Shown here: in pieces, positions 18,641 through 26,037 of the stretch
Position numbering within the stretch: position 1 is the stretch's first letter
Layout: each line of letters opens with the position of its first letter
Source of the DNA: Spirosoma aureum
GTDB taxonomy: Bacteria; Bacteroidota; Bacteroidia; Cytophagales; Spirosomataceae
Reading direction: 5' to 3'
DNA: 64,000 nt
Assembly: GCF_011604685.1 (NCBI RefSeq)
Contig: NZ_CP050063.1
Coordinates: forward strand, 7,853,001 to 7,917,000
The notes under the pieces: generated by a model
The model's input: only the letters and a program-made list of their open reading frames with translations
The model's database searches: none
Told to the model about the DNA's origin: nothing
Position numbers and translations under genes: made by a program

Positions 18641-18713
18641 AAATGATGAAGTGTAAATGATGAATTCTTAATAGAACCAGTCTTATCGATTCATTATTTT
18701 TACTTCATCATTC
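18641..18713 (+). repeat. Imperfect hairpin between anbu and the transglutaminase gene
   Basis: Arms 18641-18665 and 18689-18713 pair at 21 of 25 positions around a 23-nt loop. AT-rich. It fills the 87-nt gap between the two genes and could weaken read-through. Confidence 0.55.
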
Positions 18714-18719
18714 TAAACC

Positions 18720-19550
18720 ATGCTTCTTCACGTTCGGCACGAATCTGAATACAACTATGATATTCCTGTTGCACTCGGCCCGCAAACGCTGTATCTATAC
18801 CCCCGGACCTATCCTTACCAGCAAATGCTGGACTATAGCCTGATAATCGACCCTAAACCGTCGCGGATTGTGCGGAACATTGATGTAGAAGGCAACGTAC
18901 AACAATTAGCCTATTTTAACCATCCGACTAACCGCCTGATGGTTACGGCCGAGATGAAACTTCAGTCAGACGAGTTTAACTCGTTCGACTTTGTGCTTTT
19001 TCCGTTTGAAACCCAGCGTGTGCCGTTTCGCTATCCCAAATATGAACAGGATTTGTTGCAACCTTATTTAGAGCGCGTTGGTGTCACACATCGAATTGAA
19101 GACTGGGCCAAACAGATCGCAGCTAAATCGGGCTGGCAGACAACGGGTTTTCTAATCGCCCTGAATCAAACCATTCGGGAGTTTACGTATGAAATTCGCG
19201 AAGTAGGGTCGCCATTTCCGCCTGAGCAAACGCTTACGCTACGCAAGGGCTCCTGTCGCGATTATACTACGTTGTTCATGGCTGCTTGCCGGAGTCTTGG
19301 TATTGCGGCTCGTTTTGTGAGTGGGTATTTGTTCGGAAATCCACAACAGGAGCATCAGCTACACGCCTGGGTTGAGGTATATCTGCCCGGCGCTGGCTGG
19401 CGGGGCTTCGATCCAACCGAAGGGTCACTTGTTGTGAACCGGCATATATTTCTGACATCAACGGCCAAACCAGAATTGGCAGCCCCTATCAGTGGAACAT
19501 TTATAGGGCGGGCTAATTCTACTTTACGATCGGAGTTATTATTTGCATAA
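18720..19550 (+). CDS. Transglutaminase-like cysteine peptidase of the Anbu neighbourhood
   Basis: 276 residues. The N-terminal beta domain (LLHVRHESEYNYDIPVALG) is the Bact_transglu_N module. The core has the papain-like triad Cys179 (KGSCRDYT), His215 (HAWVEVYLPGAGW) and Asp231 (GFDPTEG). No signal peptide is seen, so it is probably cytoplasmic like Anbu. In many bacteria this gene sits with anbu, an alpha-E gene and a circularly permuted ATP-grasp gene, suggesting a peptide-tag ligation and removal pathway, which is known only by inference from gene context. Here just the two are together, 87 nt apart. Confidence 0.88.
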   Translation: MLLHVRHESEYNYDIPVALGPQTLYLYPRTYPYQQMLDYSLIIDPKPSRIVRNIDVEGNVQQLAYFNHPTNRLMVTAEMKLQSDEFNSFDFVLFPFETQRVPFRYPKYEQDLLQPYLERVGVTHRIEDWAKQIAAKSGWQTTGFLIALNQTIREFTYEIREVGSPFPPEQTLTLRKGSCRDYTTLFMAACRSLGIAARFVSGYLFGNPQQEHQLHAWVEVYLPGAGWRGFDPTEGSLVVNRHIFLTSTAKPELAAPISGTFIGRANSTLRSELLFA

Positions 19551-19634
19551 CCATTTAAGACTCGGTATGGAGCTTACGTCACAAAGTTTTTTTGCGCTTA
19601 AGCCCTTACCCCTTGCCCCTTACGCCCTGCAACC

Positions 19635-19643
19635 TATCTTTGC
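19635..19643 (+). promoter_or_regulatory. Promoter of glmM (-7 box), fixes the start codon
   Basis: TATCTTTGC matches TAnnTTTG exactly, with a TTG about 19 nt upstream at 19613 as -33. Transcription would begin near 19650, so only starts downstream of that point, such as the GTG at 19676, can be used. Confidence 0.6.
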
Positions 19644-19675
19644 AGACTTATCAGAATTTTTATCAGACCCTTCAC

Positions 19676-21070
19676 GTGGCATTAATTAAGTCTATTTCCG
19701 GGATACGAGGAACGATTGGGGGGCGCAGCGGAGACGGACTGACGCCCTTGGATGTGGTTAAATTTGCGGCTGCTTTCGGGCAGTGGCTTCGGCAACGCAA
19801 CCCTGAGAAACAAACTGTTGTGATTGGCCGCGATGGACGGCTTTCGGGTGAAATGGTATCGAAGCTGGTAGCGGCTACTTTACAGGGCCTGGGTTTGCAT
19901 GTGATCGACCTTGGTCTGTCAACGACTCCTACTGTTGAACTTGCCGTAACGGCCGAAGGGGCTGCGGGTGGCATCATCTTAACGGCCAGCCATAATCCTA
20001 TACAATGGAATGCCCTTAAACTTCTGAATGAAGCCGGTGAATTTATTTCAGCAACGGATGGAGCCGAAGTACTTTCTATTGCGGAAGCTGAATCATTTGA
20101 TTTTGCGGAAGCGCGTAAATTAGGTAAATATCAAACCGATACGAGCTGGCTTCAAAAACATATTGACCTGATCTTGGCCTTGCCCTTGGTAGATCGTGCT
20201 GCCATTGCAGCCCGTAATTTCAGGGTTATTGTCGATGCGGTTAACTCCACGGGTGGCCTGGCGGTACCGATGCTGCTGGAAGCCCTGGGTGTAGAAAAAA
20301 TCGCCAAATTACACTGCGAACCGACGGGCAATTTTGCTCATAATCCCGAACCCTTACCTGAAAATCTACGCGATATAATCAAGGAGATGGAGAAAGGGAA
20401 TACGGACCTCGGTATTGTGGTCGATCCTGACGTTGACCGGCTTGCCCTGATTTGTGAAGATGGTTCGCCGTTTGGCGAAGAATATACGCTGGTTGCCGTT
20501 TCAGATTATGTCCTGAAAAACAAGCCTGGCAATACCGTGTCAAATTTGTCGAGCACGATAGCGCTACGCGACGTGACCCAAAAATACGGCGGACAGCATT
20601 TTGCGTCAGCGGTTGGCGAGGTTAACGTGGTTGAGATGATGAAAGCGAAAGACGCGGTCATTGGCGGTGAAGGCAACGGCGGCATTATCTATCCTGACCT
20701 TCATTACGGTCGCGATGCTCTGGTTGGCATTGCGCTGTTTCTGACCCATCTGGCCAAGTCGGGAAAGTCAGCTTCTATGCTGCGACGGACCTACCCGAAT
20801 TATTACATTTCCAAAAACAAAATTGAACTGACACCCGATATTGATGTTGATGCCGTGCTGGATCGGATTCAGGCTAAATACGCCCGGAATCCAATCAACA
20901 CCATCGATGGCGTTAAGATCGAGTTCGACAAAGAGTGGGTTCACCTGCGGAAGTCAAATACAGAACCAATCATCCGTATCTACTCCGAATCGGATACCCT
21001 TGCCACTGCCGATCATCTGGCTGGTAAAATCATTGACGACATTCGTGAAGTGATTGCCGAAAAACGATAA
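19676..21070 (+). CDS. glmM: Phosphoglucosamine mutase
   Basis: 464 residues from a GTG at 19676 (translated as Met: VALIKSISGIRGTIGG), the standard start of Bacteroidota GlmM proteins. An ATG-started frame from 19592 would add 28 residues and begin upstream of the promoter, so I reject it. Ser105 in TASHNP is the phosphoserine. The metal loop DPDVDR is at 250-255, the sugar-binding GEGNGG follows, and the phosphate-binding RKSNTEPIIRIY lies near the C-terminus. The enzyme converts glucosamine-6-phosphate to glucosamine-1-phosphate for UDP-GlcNAc, feeding peptidoglycan and lipopolysaccharide. A strong terminator follows. Relatives act on phosphomannose or phosphoglucose, so specificity is inferred. 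Confidence 0.85.
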   Translation: MALIKSISGIRGTIGGRSGDGLTPLDVVKFAAAFGQWLRQRNPEKQTVVIGRDGRLSGEMVSKLVAATLQGLGLHVIDLGLSTTPTVELAVTAEGAAGGIILTASHNPIQWNALKLLNEAGEFISATDGAEVLSIAEAESFDFAEARKLGKYQTDTSWLQKHIDLILALPLVDRAAIAARNFRVIVDAVNSTGGLAVPMLLEALGVEKIAKLHCEPTGNFAHNPEPLPENLRDIIKEMEKGNTDLGIVVDPDVDRLALICEDGSPFGEEYTLVAVSDYVLKNKPGNTVSNLSSTIALRDVTQKYGGQHFASAVGEVNVVEMMKAKDAVIGGEGNGGIIYPDLHYGRDALVGIALFLTHLAKSGKSASMLRRTYPNYYISKNKIELTPDIDVDAVLDRIQAKYARNPINTIDGVKIEFDKEWVHLRKSNTEPIIRIYSESDTLATADHLAGKIIDDIREVIAEKR

Positions 21071-21094
21071 CTAGTCGCTTATATACGAATAGCC

Positions 21095-21133
21095 GCCGGT
21101 TCCTGCTCGTCTGCAGCGAACCGGCTTTTTTTT
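21095..21133 (+). terminator. Rho-independent terminator of glmM
   Basis: GCCGGTTC (21095-21102) pairs with GAACCGGC (21118-21125), with an inner CTGC/GCAG, followed by eight T residues. It is 24 nt after the glmM stop codon. Confidence 0.85.
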
Positions 21134-21350
21134 GTACGTCAGTATGTAACTCAGCCACACTTTTGCGCCCATTAACAACTACTATCTTGTGGAATAAACT
21201 ACTCATTCGTTTTCGTTAAAAGTCTCACAAATGGCACCAACCTACCCATAATATACTGTTTATCAGAACTATGCTCTTCTTCAAAACACTCTGGCATACT
21301 TTTTAACGTATATAAGCTATCCCAGAACGAATTTAAACACAACTAAGATT

Positions 21351-21707
21351 ATGAGTTTTCTTAAAGGAGTATTAGCAGGCCTGGCCATTGGTTATCTGAC
21401 GGCTCCCCGTAGTGGTAAAGAAACCCGCGATCAATTGACTCAGCGTGTCAATGACTTACAGGATCAGTGGGATGAGGGTGTTGCTCAGGTCAAATCACAG
21501 ATCGATAGTTTGGTTGGAAACGCTGAAAACAAGGTTGATCGGTATGCTAACCAGGCGGAGAAAAAAGTGGACCACTACAAGAATGAAGTCCAATCGAGCT
21601 ATAACAAAGAGCGGGCAAAAAATACCTATAATAACAAAGTAGATGATGTAGCCGACGCAGCAAAATCTGGCATCAATAATGCCGAAGATGCGCTTAAAAT
21701 CAGCTAA
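21351..21707 (+). CDS. YtxH domain-containing protein
   Basis: 118 residues. The first 20 (SFLKGVLAGLAIGYLTAPRSGKETRDQL) form the short hydrophobic YtxH anchor followed by the typical APRSGKETR. The rest is a highly charged helix, likely coiled coil, with repeated Asn/Lys/Asp. YtxH-type proteins are general-stress proteins of unknown biochemical role. It stands alone: 280 nt of non-coding DNA lies upstream (only the glmM terminator recognised) and a 21-bp perfect hairpin lies downstream. Confidence 0.8.
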   Translation: MSFLKGVLAGLAIGYLTAPRSGKETRDQLTQRVNDLQDQWDEGVAQVKSQIDSLVGNAENKVDRYANQAEKKVDHYKNEVQSSYNKERAKNTYNNKVDDVADAAKSGINNAEDALKIS

Positions 21708-21800
21708 CATCAGAATTGATTAGCTGGGCTATGAGTCATTACGATTACGGATGATGTCCTAGTCTACCTCGTTAGCCTGGTTATACACTCACTATTAAAG

Positions 21801-21851
21801 AGGAAAGGGTCAAGACCTTCGTCAATATGGCGAAGGTCTTGACCCTTTCCT
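21801..21851 (+). terminator. Perfect 21-bp hairpin after the YtxH gene
   Basis: Arms 21801-21821 and 21831-21851 are exactly complementary around a 9-nt loop, about 95 nt past the stop codon. No T-tract of note. Arm sequence is unique in the window. Confidence 0.75.
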
Positions 21852-21940
21852 GTGTATTTACCGTTCCCTCAATGAGTTAACTAGTGTGTTATACTATTTT
21901 GTTCCTTCCCGACTAATGCATGATATTGAGCTACTTTACC

Positions 21941-22306
21941 ATGAAATCAGACCTACCTTCTATTTTTCTTAGTCGAATCCGTGGTCTATTACTGGGGCTG
22001 GGTTTGCTATTCGTTTCTCCGCTCCTGCCTGGTTGCATAACCACTCGTGTGACGACGGAGCCGGACTGCAACACACCAGCTAATGTTACCTATACCCAGC
22101 AAACTACCACTGCCTATTTCTGGGGATTAAAGCAACCAACCGATATCACTCCTCCCTGCGACCGCCGGTTCAATCATCTCAACGGCGTAACGGTCAAATC
22201 TACATTTGCGCATTATCTCTTATCGACCGTTACGCTCGGTGTTGTTAATAAACGGCACGTACGATGGTGCTGTGCACCCTACGTACCCCCAACCGATTCG
22301 ATCTAA
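21941..22306 (+). CDS. Small lipoprotein, Bor-like pattern
   Basis: 121 residues from the ATG at 21941 (an ATG at 21920 adds seven residues). A basic start and hydrophobic segment lead to the lipobox LLPGC with Cys32 as the lipidated residue. The mature part has TTAYFWGLKQP, later STVTLGVVNKRHVRWCCAP. This order, an aromatic/Gly motif, a T-L-G turn and late Cys residues, loosely recalls the phage-derived Bor/Iss lipoproteins. I cannot confirm homology, so treat it as an uncharacterised envelope lipoprotein. It ends 29 nt before the next gene and may share its transcript. Confidence 0.65.
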   Translation: MKSDLPSIFLSRIRGLLLGLGLLFVSPLLPGCITTRVTTEPDCNTPANVTYTQQTTTAYFWGLKQPTDITPPCDRRFNHLNGVTVKSTFAHYLLSTVTLGVVNKRHVRWCCAPYVPPTDSI

Positions 22307-22335
22307 ATCTTTTCCACCTTTAACCCGTCGGCACC

Positions 22336-23946
22336 ATGAGCTTACCGAATGGCCTTCAGCAATTGGTGGTTTCAGAACTGACCAATCGCCATGAAAACTT
22401 TACGCAACCCCTTACACCCGACACGTCTTTTAAGCTGACCATTCCCAGTGGTTTACCCGATAGCAAATCTGAATATCGGCAAACGACCGCTAATTTTCAG
22501 TGGCTCATCAAACACGCCATCGAGAATAATAGTCGTTTACGGGCTATTGGCAAAAACTGGTCGTTCGCTAAAGTTGGTGTTACTAATGGCGGTATGATCG
22601 ATACCGACGCGCTGATGCAAACCTTTGCCATCCGAAATACATCGGTTGCACCCGCCTATCTGCAGGCAGGCAAATCGGCGGATAACCTGTTTTTTACTGA
22701 ATGCGGCACTACGATCCACATTTTGGAACAACTCCTTGAGGCTCGCAATAAGTCGATCCGCGCATCGGGAGCCAGCAATGGGCAGACTGTTGCCGGAGCC
22801 ACATCAACCGGTACCCACGGCGCAGCGTTCGACTTTGGGGCCGTGCACGATACCATCGTGGGCCTACATATCGTGTGCGGCCCCGACAAACACATCTGGC
22901 TGGAACGGGCGTCGTATCCAGTAGCGGGTCAACCCTTCCTTGACTTGCTTGACGTAACTGAGGTAATACGTGATGATAATCTGTTCAATGCAGCCATAGT
23001 TAGTTTTGGTTCATTTGGCTTCATTCATGGCATTATGCTCGAAATCGAAGCCCTGTTCTGGTTAAAGTCATATAGTGCGAAGAGTGTACCCTATACCAGC
23101 GCCCTCAAAAAAGCCATGACCGACTGTGATTTTTCGGGTATTACCAACGCACTGAACCTCCCACCGCCAACGCCCGACGCCAAACCCTATCATTTCCAGC
23201 TTATTGTCAATCCGCATCAGTTCGACCTGACCGGGACCGACCCGACGCGGGGGCCGTTCGTCAGGATTTTGTATAAACACCACACAAAACCCGCTGGGGC
23301 AACACCTCCCCCACTCAAACCAGGTTTTACATACGGCGATGATACGATGGGCTTAATCCAAACGCTATTGGATAAGCTTACTCCCCGAAAACTTGTGCCT
23401 ACGCTCGTCAATATGCTTTATCCACAGGCATTGGAGGATACTGATGGCTGGGTTGGTACCATGAGTGATTTTTTCGGGAATACGAATATTCGGGGAAAAG
23501 CCTCCAGTGCCGCTATCGGTGTTGATGCGAAAGACAGTCCGCGTGTATTGGAGGAAGTCGTTGCGCTGAATGCAGAATCCGCTTTTCCGGGTATTATGGG
23601 CCTGCGATGGGTAAAGAAAACCCCGGCAACCCTGGGCTTTACACGCTTTCCGATCACCTGCGTACTGGAGCTCGACGGTATTGAATCTGAATTGACGCGT
23701 CAATTTCTGGAACGCGCCTGGAATCGGCTCGATGCGTTGGGCATTCCCTACACCCAGCATTGGGGAAAGGTCAATTTCAATCTTGATGGCTCCCGTATTC
23801 GTCGGCAGTACGGTGATGCCGCCGTTGATGCGTGGCTAACGGCCCGGAATCAACTCCTTGACTCTCCGACGCGGGCCGTATTCACCAATGAATTTATGGA
23901 AAAATGTGGGCTGGACCAGGAAGTCGTCGATGAACCAATTGTGTAA
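22336..23946 (+). CDS. FAD-binding oxidoreductase (aldonolactone oxidase-like)
   Basis: 536 residues. The N-terminal FAD-binding domain of the VAO/PCMH fold is seen in LRAIGKNWSFAKVG (FAD pyrophosphate region), ASGASNGQTVAGATSTGTHG, which matches the GxSTGTHG patch of aldonolactone and gulonolactone oxidases, and SFGSFGFIHGIMLEIE. The C-terminal substrate domain (about 330-530) is less conserved and includes GIPYTQHWGKVNF, the HWGK patch of D-arabinono-1,4-lactone oxidases. No signal peptide. The natural substrate could be a sugar lactone or alditol. The stop codon lies inside the left arm of a 70-bp palindrome. Confidence 0.8.
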   Translation: MSLPNGLQQLVVSELTNRHENFTQPLTPDTSFKLTIPSGLPDSKSEYRQTTANFQWLIKHAIENNSRLRAIGKNWSFAKVGVTNGGMIDTDALMQTFAIRNTSVAPAYLQAGKSADNLFFTECGTTIHILEQLLEARNKSIRASGASNGQTVAGATSTGTHGAAFDFGAVHDTIVGLHIVCGPDKHIWLERASYPVAGQPFLDLLDVTEVIRDDNLFNAAIVSFGSFGFIHGIMLEIEALFWLKSYSAKSVPYTSALKKAMTDCDFSGITNALNLPPPTPDAKPYHFQLIVNPHQFDLTGTDPTRGPFVRILYKHHTKPAGATPPPLKPGFTYGDDTMGLIQTLLDKLTPRKLVPTLVNMLYPQALEDTDGWVGTMSDFFGNTNIRGKASSAAIGVDAKDSPRVLEEVVALNAESAFPGIMGLRWVKKTPATLGFTRFPITCVLELDGIESELTRQFLERAWNRLDALGIPYTQHWGKVNFNLDGSRIRRQYGDAAVDAWLTARNQLLDSPTRAVFTNEFMEKCGLDQEVVDEPIV

Positions 23947-24010
23947 AGAGCGATTCCCCAGGCTCATAAAGTTTTAAAACTCTATGAACCTGGGGAATCG
24001 CTCTTTACAC
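23941..24010. repeat. 70-bp near-perfect palindrome overlapping a stop codon
   Basis: Arms of 35 bp (23941-23975 and 23976-24010) match at 33 of 35 positions, with no loop beyond a central AT run. The TAA of the upstream gene (23944-23946) is inside the left arm. Both mismatches are C-A on the plus-strand RNA but G-U wobble pairs on the minus-strand RNA, so the structure is better kept for transcripts coming from the DUF2911 gene. Confidence 0.8.
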
Positions 24011-24017
24011 GTGTCGC

Positions 24018-24563
24018 TTACTGAATAGCAATGGGCACCTCAACCGTTTCCCATTTCAGAACAACTCCTTTGCCGGTTACATTATACACCAGCCGTTCCG
24101 TCATGGGCGCCGTGGCTGGCTTTACAGATACGGTCAATACGTCATTGGCCGGATCGCGATTGGCCTCTCCACCCCGTTTGATACCCCACTGACCCGTTTG
24201 AGAATTAAAGATGATTTTCCATTCTTTTTGATCAGGAATGGCAAATAGGCTATATTTTCCGGCAGGCAGTGTTTTTCCTTCGACCTTGATGTCTTTGTCC
24301 GTCTCGAAGATAGTCGCTTCATTGGCTCCGGCCCGCCACACTTTTCCATAAGGAGCAAGCGTACCACTAGGGTCCCAAACCTGGCGACCTTTCACCGAAG
24401 GGCTACTATAATTGATGGTGATGGTAGCATCTTTAATTTTCCCACTGGCTGTAGCCGGTGGACTAGGCCGGTTCGCCTTGTCTCCTTGAGCCCATGTCAT
24501 CATTGTCATTAATACGCCGGCTAACGTTAGCGTAATTACCCGGCTAATGTGTTTAGTTCTCAT
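24018..24563 (-). CDS. DUF2911 exported protein
   Basis: 181 residues with a signal peptide (MRTKHISRVITLTLAGVLMTMMTWAQ). The mature part carries DUF2911 landmarks: ITINYSSPSVKGRQVWDPSGTL, KVWRAGANEATIF, and LPAGKYSLFAIPDQKEW. This beta-rich family is widespread in Bacteroidota, usually as secreted or periplasmic proteins of unknown role. It lies downstream of the PepSY gene on the same strand, about 140 nt away. Confidence 0.85.
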   Translation of the reverse strand: MRTKHISRVITLTLAGVLMTMMTWAQGDKANRPSPPATASGKIKDATITINYSSPSVKGRQVWDPSGTLAPYGKVWRAGANEATIFETDKDIKVEGKTLPAGKYSLFAIPDQKEWKIIFNSQTGQWGIKRGGEANRDPANDVLTVSVKPATAPMTERLVYNVTGKGVVLKWETVEVPIAIQ

Positions 24564-24700
24564 TGTAATAAAAGATGTTAGGATTAATGCCTAAAGTTGA
24601 GAAATCTTTCCCCTAAAACCTTATTGATACAACTAGTTTTTTACGCTTCTCGCAGAAACAAGTTCAGAATAAGCTATTGGGTCCTATCTGCGAAAACCCA

Positions 24701-25855
24701 TCAAGCCATCGATCGGGCTACGGCACGGCTAACAGGGCGCTTTTTGGTCCGTCGGCCCCACCAGATCAGGGTTCCCGTTATGGGTAGGCTGGCGCAGACC
24801 ATACTGGCACAAAACGCCAGAATCTTACCAGGTAATCCCCAAATGGCACCAACATGAATATCATAATTCATCCGTTTCAACTTCTTTGCCAGATTCACGT
24901 CGGCATAGTTACCAGTGTAGGGGCTGTCGACCGATAACTCCTTTAGTGTGTGTTGGTCATAATAATGGTAATCAACCTTGTAGTACGTACCAGGCCGATA
25001 ATTGACGTATGAAAAAATTGATTCGCCGGGAGTTTTGGGAAATGACAGATTAATGCCTTGCAGCGCTGGATTTTCCCGTCGGAGTTTTAGCCAGATTTTA
25101 TCTACCACCGTTGCGGCCGACGATACGCCAGGGGCTACTGTCGAATCAGAAGGTGGAATGATGTATTCAACTGAGCCCGTACCACCAGTTGTCCGATATA
25201 CCAGTGTTGAAAACCACTGAAAACCCCACACCAGGCCGGTTATGGCAAAGATCATTCCAACAGCCAGCATGTAAAAGCCCAACACATTGTGCAAATCGTA
25301 GTTCTTCCGGCGCCAGGCTGCATTCCATTTAATGCTGAATCGCTGTTTAGCCGCACTTTTGTTTTTAGGCCACCAAAGCACCAACCCAGAGATCAGTAAC
25401 AGAAGAAAAATAAGCGTAGCCGAGGCCACTACAGGCTGGCCAATTTTTTCGGGCAACCATAAATAATAATGCCCATGCAGGATGAAATGAAAGAAATCTT
25501 CATCTTCGTCCCAAACCTTCAGCACTTCCCCCGAAAAGGGATTCAGGTAAACGACGTAATAGAATTCCGGATCAGCATTATAAAAGCCAACCGTAGCACT
25601 CCGTCCTGTCTCTTCGTATAAAACACCGTTTGCCACTTTACCGGGCAACACAGCCTCAGCTTTCGCTTTCAATACAGAAGGCGAAAGCAATTGGCCGTCT
25701 TTCGGCGGTTCAACAAAACGATAGGGCTGAGTAGCGTTTTTTATTTCCTGTTCAAAAGCCAGCACACAGCCCGTCAGGCTAATAACAAAGACAATTAGCC
25801 CGGACGCGAGCCCAAGCCAAAGGTGAATCGTTCCAACCAGTTTTTTTACTGTCAT
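24701..25855 (-). CDS. PepSY-associated membrane protein
   Basis: 384 residues with four membrane spans: about 10-33, 144-163, 198-219 and 345-365. It has the N-terminal PepSY_TM signature (GLASGLIVFVISLTGCVLAFEQEI), and two PepSY-like extracytoplasmic segments. LHGHYYLWLPEKIGQPVV and WNAAWRRKNYDLHNVLGFYML are family landmarks, with His residues that suggest heme contact. Members are thought to be ferric-siderophore reductases, and the TonB-dependent receptor upstream fits that. The gene follows the receptor at a distance of 182 nt that contains two hairpins. Confidence 0.85.
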   Translation of the reverse strand: MTVKKLVGTIHLWLGLASGLIVFVISLTGCVLAFEQEIKNATQPYRFVEPPKDGQLLSPSVLKAKAEAVLPGKVANGVLYEETGRSATVGFYNADPEFYYVVYLNPFSGEVLKVWDEDEDFFHFILHGHYYLWLPEKIGQPVVASATLIFLLLLISGLVLWWPKNKSAAKQRFSIKWNAAWRRKNYDLHNVLGFYMLAVGMIFAITGLVWGFQWFSTLVYRTTGGTGSVEYIIPPSDSTVAPGVSSAATVVDKIWLKLRRENPALQGINLSFPKTPGESIFSYVNYRPGTYYKVDYHYYDQHTLKELSVDSPYTGNYADVNLAKKLKRMNYDIHVGAIWGLPGKILAFCASMVCASLPITGTLIWWGRRTKKRPVSRAVARSMA

Positions 25856-25879
25856 CGTCGGCTTAGTCAGTCGTTAGAT

Positions 25880-25953
25880 GTAGTATCTTTCTGGGCTCGA
25901 ACCGTGTCATAGTTTATAACCGTAGCACGGTTCGACGCCAAAAAAGATACTAC
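25880..25953. repeat. Imperfect palindrome with CCGTG...GTTTATAAC...CACGG core
   Basis: Outer arms 25880-25890 and 25943-25953 are complementary. Inner arms 25897-25906 (TCGAACCGTG) and 25926-25935 are complementary, around a core holding GTTTATAAC. The same core occurs at 49841-49900 and, shortened, at 1968-1990. It lies between the TonB receptor and the PepSY gene. Confidence 0.75.
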
Positions 25954-25973
25954 GCTTAGATAAGGTTCACGTT

Positions 25974-26021
25974 TTTGGCGCAAACAGCATGGCTTCGCCC
26001 CAAGCCTCTGTCTGCGCCAAA
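25974..26021 (-). terminator. Hairpin after the TonB-dependent receptor gene
   Basis: TTTGGCGCA..CAG..GGCTT (25974-25995) pairs with 26002-26021, with one mismatch and a 2-nt bulge around a short loop. It starts 17 nt after the receptor stop on the minus strand. Confidence 0.6.
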
Positions 26022-26037
26022 TCGTCACTGAATACTA

